Assembly: GCA_010093515.1 (NCBI GenBank) | Contig: MU001670.1 | Span: 719,501-783,500, forward strand | Direction of reading: 5' to 3' | Length of the DNA: 64,000 nucleotides | Source: Lineolata rhizophorae | Lineage: Eukaryota; Ascomycota; Dothideomycetes; Lineolatales; Lineolataceae | In this document: piece by piece, positions 45,699 to 56,689 of the stretch | How positions within the stretch are numbered: the stretch's first letter is position 1 | Layout of the letters: each line of letters starts with the position of its first letter | Program-made: the position numbers and the translations under genes | Notes under the pieces: model-generated | The model's input: the letters and a program-made list of their open reading frames with translations, nothing else | Database searches by the model: none | Told to the model about the DNA's origin: nothing

Positions 45699-47675
45699 TC
45701 AAAGCAGGTGTGGTTGCTGCTTGACTGGGGACGCTTCCCGGTAGATATCCGTATCAAAATCTACTGGGAACAACTCCCTCCCAGCCGCTTCTTTGTTTAC
45801 CCACACGCCAACACTGGCACTTGCGCAAGTGAACTTCCCCCATCCTTTGTTGTCGATTGCAACCTCACCCTTGCTCCAGCCCAACATGTCCGTCCACACT
45901 TCACCCGCATGAGATACACCGACGTACATCCTCTTCACACCTAATGCCGCCGTCTGCAAAAAGTTGCTTATCACCACGGCCAGCCCAAATGGCCTATCCC
46001 ATGTTCCTTGCCGCACCCATCCAACGCAATTCCGATTGTCGAAGTAGTCTTGCTGCTCGCCGTATGCATAGAGCGTTCGGGCGAGAATTAGGTCCGGAAG
46101 CTTCCCACCGCAGGACGGTGTCTCTGCATGTTTGCCGCGCGTGCCATACAAGTCACCGTAGAAGACGCAGGGGTATCCATCTCGACGGAGGAGAATGAAG
46201 GCGTAGGCAAGCGGTTTGAAGAAATTGAGAACTTTTGTGTCCATAGTCTGGCCAGGTCTGATCGTCGAATATTAGCACAATCCACAGGATACCTCACTAA
46301 ATAACATTTCTGTTGCAAAGTTACTTACTGAGTGTCGTGATTCATCACAACGGTCTGCCGAAATATGGTTAGCGACCAGTGCGAATCCGAAAGCCGAGGA
46401 CTTACCACTGCATTTTTAGGTCGTGCTTGGACCAAGGTGGCGTCCAGGATCTTCCTCAAGTCTGCATCTTCGCTCGTTGATATGTGTGAGAAGTTATTTA
46501 GGAGCGCCACGTCGAAGAGGCTGATCTTGTATTGCACCATGTCCAACCATCTCAGCAATTTCTTGGTGTCTCCGTCCCAGAATTCGCCCACGACAAAGAC
46601 GTCGTTCCCGCAGTTATTGCGTACGTGATCCACCCAATCTCGGGTGAAGAAACCTGAGAAGTGTTGAACGGCATCAAGCCGGAAGCCTTTCAGCGCTGGC
46701 ACTTGGTCAAGAATCCAGGCTCCCCATGCTCTCACGTCTTCAACGACTTCGACATTGCTATAGTCAAGATTGGCGAACATTAGGAAGTCATCGTTGCCCT
46801 TCGTTCTGTCGACGGCGTTGGACCAGGATTTGCCTTCAAGCCGGTAAATGGCTTTGTGACCGGTCGAATTGTCGTAGTCAGTTCTAGTTAAGAGAAATAT
46901 TAATTCCAAAGGCACGTACATGGAATGACTCTTGATGCCCACTAAATATTTTATAGGATAAAAAGTTAACTTACCCATTGAAGTGGTAACAGTGGTGCTT
47001 CAGCTTGCTGTAGGTGTCTCCGCGACCATAAAAGTCAAATTGAAGCCAAGCTTCTATTTCGCGGGGCTTCGAGACCACTTTCGTCCGATCTATTCCCGGT
47101 CAAACCGCCCGGTCAACATTAGCTTTCTGCCTGTCATACATTGGTCATCTGAAGTTACATCTCTTTGATTCTCATGAGTTCCACACACCATTCTCGTCTA
47201 CCTCAACAGCACGGCATTTCTCTGTATGATCTGCGCCGGCTTTATGATTCAACACGGCGTCCCACATCAATCTTACTCCAAGCTCTTCCGCTCTCATGCC
47301 CAGTTCCAGTAGCTCTTCCTTCGTCCCCCATTTTGTCCTTCTAGTCCACTTTTGTTCGAACTCTCCTAAATCGTACAAGTCGTAGATGTCGTAGCCGTTT
47401 CCAACAACGTTAGACGCTTTGCAGCCCGGTGGCAGCCAGATGTTATCGGTGCCGAGCCTCGCTAGGGCTGGCAGAGCATCGCGCAGTCGAGACCAGTGGC
47501 GACCGTCAGGCGGGACGTTCCACTCAAACGCTTGGAAAAGCGTCGAATTGCGCGGCGTGGGAAGACGCTCATTCTGCTTTGCCAAGGAAGCTGAACTTGC
47601 GTTCGGGGAAAAAAATCGTGAAGAGAGGTACTGTCGTAGGTCTCGAAAGCTCGGTCGCCTAGTTGAGTCCGACAT
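45699..47675 (-). CDS. Intracellular alpha-amylase, GH13 (AmyD-like), five exons
   Basis: Model (minus): 47675-47189, 47089-46975, 46883-46406, 46354-46329, 46257-45699; 554 residues. Exon four is only 26 nt and carries TVVMNHDTQ, part of conserved region IV. The GH13 regions are all present: region I DAVLNHK (D139), region II GFRLDAVQH (nucleophile D271), region III GEFWD (acid/base E301) and region IV NHD (365-367). TLFQAFEWNVPPDGRHW and PPGCKASNVVGNGYDIYDLY fit the GH13_5 type of intracellular fungal and bacterial-like amylases. There is no signal peptide (MSDSTRRPSFRDLRQYLSSR). In aspergilli such intracellular amylases are linked to alpha-1,3-glucan metabolism rather than starch feeding; applying that here is inference. 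Catalytic residues and phases are intact. Confidence 0.93.
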
Positions 47676-48295
47676 GGTGCCTATTCCAAAACGCCCGCGG
47701 TTGGACTTAGATCGTAGGGCTTGGGCGTAATCGAATGTGCCAAAATTCTAATCTAAGCAAAGAAATCGACGTGATGTTACATATATAGGCCAAATACATG
47801 CCGAACAAGGGATTTTGGTGTAAAAGTAGTGCCCAAATCTCTACGGAGATGCCTACACTCGGAATTGAGGCAGCAGCATTGCACCCTGGACGCCGGTGAC
47901 GTACAGCAAACGTTGACATGAGACACGTGCAGCGTACAAAACCGTACGCATCATTCCAAAACGTAATTTCTTAGTGGTCAGTATTGATTACATAGCAGAA
48001 GTCAGTACAAATCCACCAATCATTCAATCTTGGACGTCGTCAGCCCATAGCATTTTATATGCGCATGTAAGTTACCTCGTATTTCTGCACTAGGTCACTA
48101 CAAGGACGATATTGGCATAAGCTCCACATCTACATAGAGTCAACGTCTTCAGAAAGTATGAAAGGGAATCAACCTATATAAAGCTGTCCAAGCCAATCCT
48201 ATACTGGGTACTCGTCGTTTTAAACCATATCAACATAACGCATTAATGTACTCCTAGGCGCCCTTACACAGTGCAACCGTTCGGATTTACCCCTC
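47676..48295. other. Amylase upstream region and Pex22-like 3' flank
   Basis: 620 bp, mixed composition, no gene. A CACGTG box lies at 47933-47938, about 260 bp before the amylase start. Confidence 0.5.
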
Positions 48296-49540
48296 CTATT
48301 CCTTTCCACAAACCCGTCGATCGAAGTCATCACCGAAGCGGACAGCATCAACGACGTCAACTCCTTTTCCCAAGCCGACCATTTCCGCGCTCTCCCACCA
48401 CCTCTCCCTAGGCCTATTGTTGCCTTCTCCTTCCCCCTCGTCTTCCGTGTCAACCAGACCACTTAAACCAACGCCGTCTCCTCCGACAACTACAATCACC
48501 TGCCCAACCCAATCTTTTACCTGCTCAACGTTCTCGCCACGTTCGCCAGCGACTGCTTCGGCCATATACACCATATCCGGTGCCAAGTGGCGCAACATGT
48601 GCACGTGGCTTGTCGGGGTGGTAAACGGCATCACCATTGTAGGCTTCTCAACTAGCTGCATTGCTTGCCCGTTCAAGCCGGCGAACAAGGCGCCAGGGCT
48701 TTCTGGGTGGGTTGCTGATAGGGCGGGCGTTGTACCAGGCGTGTAGTGCTGCGGCTCGAGCTGAGAGAGCTTCTCGTCGCCGGGCGTTTGCGCTGGGGTG
48801 GATATGGCTGAAAACGAAGACCCGAGTGACGCAGGACGGTTTGATGATGACGTGGACTGGGATTTTAGGTGCGGCGCGTAGATAAGGACAAAAAAGTTCG
48901 TCGTAGCAAAGTTGACATGAGGAATGTGCGAGAGGAGGGACTGAGGCGTGAAGAATGTCAGTTCTGATGTTCACTTCAAATCTCGGCTTAGGACCTCTAA
49001 GAGGGAGTGAGATAAACGCACAGCATGTTCATTGTAGTGTGCAGCCTGGTCTTCTTCGCGGAAAGAGTCCGACGCGTCGGCAGTTATGCACACAGCCACC
49101 GTTCTGCGCTTAATGTTTGGTGCAGGTCTGGACTGCGAGGGACCAGATCTAGCCTCAGCAGCGCCGGTGATGTCCCGCCGAGCAGCTTCCTCGGACCACG
49201 GGTTGTGGTGGGCATCGCCCTCCTCGCCCTCGGTGATGGAGCTTAGGGCGCCGCCTACGACGGAGGCGACGCGCTTGCTGGCGGTATCGAAGAACTGCTG
49301 GGGGCTCGGGGTGCGGCGGACGGCACCCTGGACGCGGGCGACGAAGCCTGTCTCCTCGCCCGGCTGCAGGCGCACGTGCTCGCCGTAGCTGAGGTTGTCG
49401 TCCTCGGAGTCGCTCTCGTCCTCGCGCTGGCTCCACACCCATGCCACGGCGCCAGCTGTCGCGACGGCCACGCTGAGGAATAGCGGCATCCAATAGCCGA
49501 GCGTGCTGCGCCGCTCGCGGCGGTCGTCGAACGAGGGCAT
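48296..49540 (-). CDS. Peroxin 22-like protein, two exons
   Basis: Model (minus): 49540-49022 joined to 48940-48296, 387 residues. The 81-nt intron has donor GTGCGT after ...YNEHA and acceptor CTCAG before SLLSHIPHVNF, phase 0. After MPSFDDRRERRSTLGYW comes one membrane segment (about 17-36, MPLFLSVAVATAGAVAWVW), then an acidic linker and a globular part: KRRTVAVCITAD, FFVLIYAPHLKS, ALFAGLNGQAMQLVEKPTMV, HVHMLRHLAPDMVYM and VGQVIVVVGGDGVGL. Membrane anchor plus Rossmann-like soluble part is the layout of Pex22, the peroxisomal anchor for the ubiquitin-conjugating enzyme Pex4, which recycles Pex5. Fungal Pex22 proteins are weakly conserved, so the name rests on layout and remembered family motifs. 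It is divergent from eIF2B gamma. Confidence 0.68.
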
Positions 49541-50298
49541 TGTCTGTTGCGTGCGTGCGCTGTTGATCGCTGGTTACATGCTTTTCCGCAGCTCACGCGC
49601 GTGTATATCGAAAAAGCCGCCAAGGTCGCGGAAGGGGGGAAAGGGCGAAAGGCGGCGTGGATGTTGTCGGTTGCTCGGTGGGAGAGCTGGGCGACGGATC
49701 TCGCCCGGTCACAAGGGCGCGAGCTTTCCCCGAGGCTGGCGGCCGAGGGCCCCAGCCACGCCCGGTGGCTGGGGTTGCTCGTGGACCAGAAAAGCACCAA
49801 CCACAACATCTTGTGCATAGCGCTTTGATTTGGCCAATCGAGGCATTACTTTGAAGCGTCAGACAAAGACCCCTGGGCTTCGTAAATTCGAAAGAAACTC
49901 AGAAAATAGCCCTTCGTAAGTAGGGAGTCCTATGAGCAAGCGACATGCACGGTCGGATGGATTATATATGCGTGCAAAGTTTCGCTGAACTCATCGCGGC
50001 CAGCTCCCCTGGAGTCACAGTATCTGATTTGACTAACCCATCTACATTATTAAATCCAATGTAGATACTCTGCACTCTGTAGGCACATGTATAACCCAAA
50101 AGTGTAGCCCATAGAGGTCGGAGGATGCAGGTGCAAGGCCAATCAGGACGCTCGCGTGTCCATGCTTAAGCGAGGATTGGCCTGTGGCTGCATGATTCAG
50201 AGCTCCTACACTGCCACTCACCCTCTGCTCCACTATTGTAGCGGAATGCACACCACCAGCTCTCTTGCCCTTCACAGCTGTCGCACGGTGCGGCCACA
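49541..50298. promoter_or_regulatory. Divergent promoter between Pex22-like and eIF2B gamma genes
   Basis: 758 bp between two start codons. 49620-49780 is GC-rich; the rest is mixed. No clear TATA box or known operator was recognised. Confidence 0.45.
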
Positions 50299-52116
50299 AT
50301 GCCTCGCGCAATATCCGGGCCTGGGTTTCAGGCAGTCATCCTCTGCGGCCCGGGCGTCTCGTTGAACACCTTCACGTCCAAAATGCCGAAAGCTCTCGTG
50401 CCCATCGCAAACCGGCCCATGGTCTGGTACCCGCTCGACTGGTGCTATAGGATGGGGATATCAGGTCTGAGCTTAGCTGCACTGATATATACTATTGCAT
50501 GCCTTTCACTAACATGAACCCAACTAAAGACATTACCCTAATCACACCTCCCGAATCGGCGCCTGCCCTAGAAGCCGCTTTGTCTCAAAATCCTCACCTT
50601 ACTTCACTCCCTGCACCCAAGCCCGAAGTACTCTCACCACCTTTGCTCACTCCCACAACTGGCACCGGTGAACTGTTCCGGCTGCCCGAGGTTCAATCCG
50701 CCATCACCGGCGACTTCATTGTTCTACCGTGCGACCTGGTCTGCGAACTGGAAGGGACTGCGTTGCTTGAAGCATGGATGATCCAAACTGCGGGCCTGGG
50801 TGGAGCTACTGGTGGCCTGACGGAGACGAACAAGCCGGCGCCTATGACGTTAGGAGGAGAGAAGTCCGGGCGAAGAGGAGGAATGGCTGTCTGGTACCAC
50901 ACAAAGGGCGAAGGAAGCGTCAAGGGAGAGGAGACGGACTTCGTCGCGACGACGCCACTACCACCACCAATCGTACCGTCGCCAAGAGGGTCAATACGAC
51001 CACAAGTCTCGAACCTCGTCTATTCGCTGCCCACAGACACTCTGAACGACGTGACGGCGGAGAAGAAAGGCTTCCCTATACGGCAGGCCCTGATCCGCCG
51101 CCATGGCCGCGTCCGCATGCGGACGACGCACCGCGACGCGCACATCTATGTCTTCCCCCACTGGGTGCTGCGGCTCATGAAACGCAATGCGCTCGACTCG
51201 GTCAGCGAGGACGTGGTCGGCCTCTGGGCCAAAGCCACCTGGCAGCACCCGCGCCTGGCCGAGAAGCTCGGCATGCGCGAAATCTTCGCCGACGCCGCTG
51301 ACAAGGAGCCTGACGATGCCATGGGTGGCAGCGGGATCCTCGACGACGAGGTCGACGTGGCGGCCCTTAGCAGCACGTATGAGCCGCGTACGGAGAACAA
51401 GGTGGGCTCATTCTCCGTCCCGCCCATGCTGGCGTACGTCCAGCCGCCGGGCCCGTCGCTGCCGCTGATCCGCCGTGTCGATACTGCCGCTCTTCTTCTT
51501 TCCGTGTCCCTACGGTTAGCGAGGCTACCGTCACTAGAGGAAGGGTCCTCATCACCGCTGTCTCATACGGCTAAAACTGCTAATCCGAGCGGCGTTCCCA
51601 AAAAGTGTCGGGTCGAGTCGGCGGATTCGCTGCTGGCCGAGAACGTGACCGTCGCCGAGAAGTGCAATATCAAAGAGTCCGTGATTGGGGCTAACTGCGA
51701 GATCGGCGAAGGCGCGCGTCTGTTGCGGTGCTTGCTCATGGACGGCGCTGTCGTCGGTAGCAATTGTCAGCTCACGGGCTGCATTCTGGGGCGCAGATGT
51801 AAGGTTGAAGGAGGGCCTGCGAGGGACGAGAAGACGGTCTTGAAGGACTGCGAAGTCCAGGAAGGGAACATTGTTCCGTGGGGAAGTAAGTAGCCCCAGT
51901 TCCCTTATTTTGTTTTATTTTTGAATGTAAAAGAAGGATAGGTCATGGATTTTATAGAGTCAGGCGCTAACTTTGGGACTTATAGCGGAGGCAAAAAACG
52001 AAAAGTTTATGATTTTCGAAGGTCTAAGTGACGAGGGAGACGTAGAAGAAGACATGGCCGAGCATTTCGACGACGTACTGGCAGATTCTGGAGAACCAGG
52101 GGTATCTCAAAGATGA
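50299..52116 (+). CDS. gcd1: Translation initiation factor eIF2B subunit gamma (Gcd1), three exons
   Basis: Model: 50299-50464, 50530-51885 and 51986-52116, 550 residues. Introns of 65 and 100 nt (donors GTCTGA and GTAAGT) keep phase; GCTAAC precedes the second acceptor. The N-terminal nucleotidyltransferase-like domain starts GFQAVILCGPGVSLNTF, then PKALVPIANRPMVWYPLDWC, RMGISDITLITPPE and ITGDFIVLPCDLVCELEG. The C-terminal left-handed beta-helix (about 423-485) has LLAENVTVAEKCNIKESVIG and GCILGRRCKVEGG. The tail is acidic (DEGDVEEDMAEHFDDVL). eIF2B recycles eIF2-GDP; gamma and epsilon form the catalytic subcomplex, and the complex senses eIF2 alpha phosphorylation in general amino-acid control. 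A disordered insert at about 130-185 is longer than in yeast. The gene looks intact. Confidence 0.93.
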
Positions 52117-52870
52117 ATAGTAGTCTAGTGTATGATTGGAACAGAGGGAGAGTAATTCCTTTGACATGAATTTCTATCAACCTCTTAACCAAGCTAGCAT
52201 TGATGCATACAGCATGCAGTGAGGTGTAGGCTCTCTGCGTGACCTGTAATAGACGACCATTGAGACCAGAGATGGGTTTTAAAGGGCATATGCAACCAGG
52301 AGATGAGATGTCGTGTTCCCTTCCTGCAACCAGACAAATGCCACGGTCATTGGCCAACTCCCCTCCACCTTGGGTATCTAGGTGCGTATCTTCCTCGGCA
52401 GCTGCCTTCAATGGCATTCACTCCGATAAACAATCTTAACGACGAACCACCCTTGGAAGGTACGCACTCAGACCCTCACCGGCTAGGTAATACTAGTCCA
52501 ATGTATGCGCCTGCATCTAGCAGTGGCGTTTCAATGCCAACAGGCAGCAAGTTCCCGCAGTTTCCACTTATGTGGCAAGTTCTTCAACCACCTTATTTGT
52601 TAGTCCACCGTGCTACTTTCTAGCTTTTGCAACTCCATCCTTTCCTCCGGCACATCGTCAACGCTAGACACATAAAGCCTGCGCTCTCCGAATGCGGTGG
52701 CATAGCTCTATCGCCCTCTATATTATCTCGACGGCATCATATTTCCATATGGCTAGTGGTGGATATGGCGTTATGACCTACGCCCTCCTGGTCGCGTCCG
52801 CCGAAGCATCTATTTGAGCTCGCCGGATTTCACTAGGTTTGTCTCACGGCGTCTTCCAAGATCCCCGATC
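52117..52870. other. Intergenic
   Basis: 3' flank of the eIF2B gamma gene, then mixed-composition DNA with no open frame of interest. Confidence 0.5.
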
Positions 52871-54255
52871 ATGAAGCATACACAGTCCCTTGATGCCAAC
52901 TCTTTATCCACACCTCCTCTTAACGAGAGCGGGCTATTGGCACTCTATGGACAGGTCAACCGTCAATACGAAGAGCGAAAAGACGCTTGACCTGACCGGC
53001 ATATATATCTGAAAGTCCAAAATATCCTCGCGCAAGACCGGCCACCAACCGAAACCGGCTAGGGGGTCCAGAATTGGTGGCCAAGCGCCGCCTCCTCGAG
53101 TTCCGACTCCACAAGATAGAAAGTACGACATCAAGGTGATACCCGAGCCTAGGCCTAGGCGAGAAGGCAGTGATGAGCAAGATCCGCCGCCAACTGAGCC
53201 TAAACCCGGCGAGAGTTCCAAAATGGCTGGCCGCGCCCTCAATGCACGACTCTACACGATAAAAAGGACAAGACCAAGGCATCGCCCAAACTTGGAGCTG
53301 GCCGAGGAAGCAATGACCAGCAAAGTCAGCCGCCAACTGAGCTTGGAGCCAGCGAGCTTGGAGCCATTGAGAGTTCCAAAATGGCTGGCCAAGCGGCCCC
53401 CCCCCTCCCCCAAACAGCGCGCGGCTCCACACGATAAGAAGGGCAAGGGCAAGGCTAAGGTGCCGGCCGAACCTAGGGTTGGCCGAGAAAGCAACGACGA
53501 GTCATTAATTCCCCCATCTCCGCCCTTGATAAGAAGGGCAATACGCGCAAAGCCTCCAGAGACCTAACTCATCGGACCAAAAGTAGGAAAACTGCGGGCA
53601 AGGGAGCCACGCAGCAGACATCCGCTCGTCCGTCGTTCCCCAGTCATTGGTCGTCGCGTCGCTCTCAAATGTACAGCTATGACCTCTTTAAGCAAATTCA
53701 ACACTGGGCGCCGGATCTAGATGGTTGGATAGAGAAATTTGTCAATAACTGCGACTTGAGAAGTTGGAAACGGGACTCCTTGGACTCTACTGTTGCCAAC
53801 AACCTAGAGCTAGAAGTAGCTACTCTCCTTCGCATAGGTGATTTAAAGGCCAAAGACTGGATGGACGATTTGGAGATTGTATGCACCCGGTGTTTCCGAA
53901 AGGCCAAGGTGGATGGTGAACCGCAAGATCGTCTAGATACGAGCGTCTCACTGCAAGCGGATCAGGAATGGATGCCACTGTGGTGCCGGGTGGCGTTTGA
54001 AGTCCTCCAAAGTGTCGGTAGATCGAGGAGCACTCTGAAACCGAACCGCATGAAGTTTTTAAACAGGCCCTTACTCTGCTCTTCACAATTCTAAGAGACC
54101 TTTTCGCGATTTCGGTCTCTCGGAAAGGACATTGGGAGGCGCAGTTGGGAGCCATCCCGCAAGAAGTCAAAGATTCTGTTGCCCAAAGGATGAGAAAAAC
54201 TTCGGGACAGTGGCTCGAAGAGTTGACTTGTTCGTATGACGTCTCAGAAGAGTAA
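52871..54255 (+). CDS. Doubtful lineage-specific gene or relic with tandem repeats
   Basis: I do not recognise this. A short frame from ATG 52871 (MKHTQSLDANSLSTPPLNES) runs to a possible donor near 52954. From about 53014 an open frame of ~185 codons carries three Pro/Lys/Arg-rich repeat units and stops at 53565-53567. A second frame, open from about 53480, contains LTHRTKSRKTAGKG and then DLFKQIQHWAPDLDGWIEKF and SLDSTVANNLELEVATLLRI, which look like real helices. A third piece, to the stop at 54253-54255, reads EEHSETEPHEVFKQALTLLF and KGHWEAQLGAIPQEVKDS; a possible join is donor GTATGC near 53879 to acceptor GGTAG before 54022. The frames look protein-like but the joins are weak, so this is either a multi-exon orphan gene or a decaying one. 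Confidence 0.3.
53067..53510 (+). repeat. Three tandem units of ~150 bp, diverged
   Basis: Units start near 53067, 53217 and 53375, each with TCCA(A/G)AAT(G/T)G(C/G)TGGCC. Shared landmarks are GACTCCACAAGAT / GACTCTACACGAT / GGCTCCACACGAT and later GGCCGAG-AA-GCA-TGA. The second unit is longer because of an extra AGCTTGGAGCC copy near 53340-53365. In the open frame the units give a Pro-rich head and Lys/Arg-rich middle with PEPR or similar. Confidence 0.8.
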
Positions 54256-56689
54256 CCCTGCGGTGACGGGAACGTTGATAGAGGTGTACCGTAACCAATA
54301 GCAGAAAGCGAAGGCCCACAATACGAGATGCAAACGTGGACGTCGGACTTGTACGCCATTAGTCTCCGGCGAGGATTTTGTATCAGACTATCAGTATCTT
54401 CAAAGGCACACAACGCTTAATCTCCAAAAGGCTGCTGTAGTGAGTCGTTGACAATATATCTCTGGGAAGTTGCGCTTTTAGGAGGCGCATTGTCAGACTA
54501 CTTGTCTAGTGAAGAGAGCAGACCAGAGGGAATTGGATCAAGGCATTTGGGATCACAGTTGCTTCGCGCTAGCACTAGTCCACCTTCACTGGATTAAAAA
54601 CTCTGTGTTCTTTGAGGTTGGGATGTCCAATCGATATATCTATGGTTGTAAAATGGCGCGATCCACGAGAAAAGTAATGATTGCTAGGCGAGGAATGCTT
54701 CAAGAACTTTATCATAACTAGGTACTCATTGAGACTCTGATGGTCTTGTGAAAGCTACGCCAACGCTTACGTTACCTACTCTGCAATGGTTGGACAACCA
54801 CCCGAGGCCACAACAGCTTTCCATCGCTTGCCAGGTGCATATATCGACAGATTAATTACGAAGACGTCGTGGGGTAAGTCCGACGCGCCCGTACTCAAAG
54901 ATCGCCGAGTCGGTCTAGTCTCTTGCCCGGGGCGCTCTGCAGCTACGTAAGCCCCGCAGGGCAGCGGGCATCCAGCTCCAGGCCGGCCGATAGGAATTCA
55001 AGGCGGCTGACCGAGCGAGGCACGAGACGAAAGCTGTCTGTACTGCATATGTAGCAGGCCACGAGGGCAGATGCTTTGCTTATCGGGATATCTTGTAAAG
55101 GGTGCAGTCGAACGGGATTTTTGACTGTGATTGCTAACGGGAAGTAGCTAGGATGGCCTTCGACTCCGCGGGGCTGAACGTACCCGATTCTGGCCAGGAA
55201 GGGTCAGTGATAGGGGGGAATTGGCAGACATTTTTCATTGAGCGCCGGGCCCGCAACGCTACGCCGGCTGGCTGGGCGGCCCGCGGCGTCTGCGCGAGAA
55301 GGCCTCTCTTGCGATGTGCGGAGGGTTAGCCCAGGCCTTGGGGCTAGAAGAGTGGCGCGCGGCGTCGGTTAAATGTTGGTGGTGCGCGCGGAGGACCAGG
55401 GCACCAAGAGGCGCGGAAACTGCCGCTTCGCCACATCCTTCCCTTTCTGGAGCTCTTCCTCGCGTGCCTTCCCCACCCCTGTGCTCCTTCAGACTGCCGA
55501 GACCGAGACCAGACGCCGGACGCGAGGCTCGCGCAGGGCCGGGGCAGCGCTTGCCTCCTAGGGCCTCGGTCGCCGTGGGTGCGTGGTACATGTACGTACT
55601 ACCATGTATGTGTTGTGTATAAAGTACATACCAGTATGTAGGCAACGGCGAATGGGGCCTGCTGCCGTCTGCAGCCAATGACTCAGGCTAGCCGCGTTTC
55701 TCTCCTTCACAAACGCAACGGCATGCCGCTGCCTCGCCTCGCCTCGCTACCGGCGACAGGTCGCACGGCAGCGGGGCTTGCCGCGGGAGCGCGCGACTCG
55801 GGCCCTCAAAGGGGTCCCGAACCGCGGGACGGGCCTCGGGCCACGCGGGCGAACCTGGCTGTCGGGAGAGCAAGCGGGCACGGCGGTTTGGGACTTGGAA
55901 CTTGGGTCTGGTTACTCCCACGCGGGTCCGCCCGCCCGCTCACCCCCATCAGGCGCCATCGTCAGCTTCATCCTTTGCGCTGGGGCACGTATCCGAGAAC
56001 CGGCCAAAGCAAGATGCGCCCACCCACCAGTCGCCTTTTGCCGGCCTCTCCGGCGGCGTCATCGAGTGGCCAGCGTGGCCATGGGGAACTGCAGCACTGC
56101 AGCTGCCAGACGTAGCATCCGGCCCTGCTCCGTCTGAACCTACCCCACCGAGCGCACCCGACCGACCGCATGTAGCGACTCACTTCCCAATCAACGTACG
56201 TTCCTCATGGCCGTGGTGGCATGTCGTTGGCCGTTGATTCTGCAAACACCCCTCCCTCTCTCGCCATCCGGGCACGCTCGCTCCTTGTCGCGGCCGCGAC
56301 TCTGCGCGCCCTCTGCAAGGCTCCGCGCCACATGCAGACCGTCCCGCCCACTTGCCTTCTAGCCGCCTTTGCCATTGGCTTTTTACGGCACGCCGCCAAG
56401 CTTAACGTGCCGCCGCCTAATCTCCGCATCCTATTGATGTGCGTTTCTCTCGAGATACCTGCTCAGCCTTCTGTCTTTCTCTCATTCGCATTCCCGCTCT
56501 CTTTTTGCAGAGTTCTGAGTAATGGATTGCTTTGGCTGTATCTTCACCGGGCTGCTTATTGGCTAGCCTTAATCACTTAGTCTTTAATATCTACGCCTAC
56601 GTGCCTTCCAGAGTCTGCCGTGTTCTTCCTGGCAAACTCTTTTACACTGCGCTTGTCTTTTTGCGCGCAATTTCATCCCCTTAGCAATA
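54256..56689. other. Intergenic upstream of the MFS transporter gene
   Basis: 2.4 kb. 54260-54900 is of mixed composition with no domain in any frame. 54930-56180 is GC-rich with overlapping open frames typical of composition, not genes. 56420-56689 is pyrimidine-rich and likely the promoter and leader of the transporter gene. No RNA gene seen. Confidence 0.45.
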
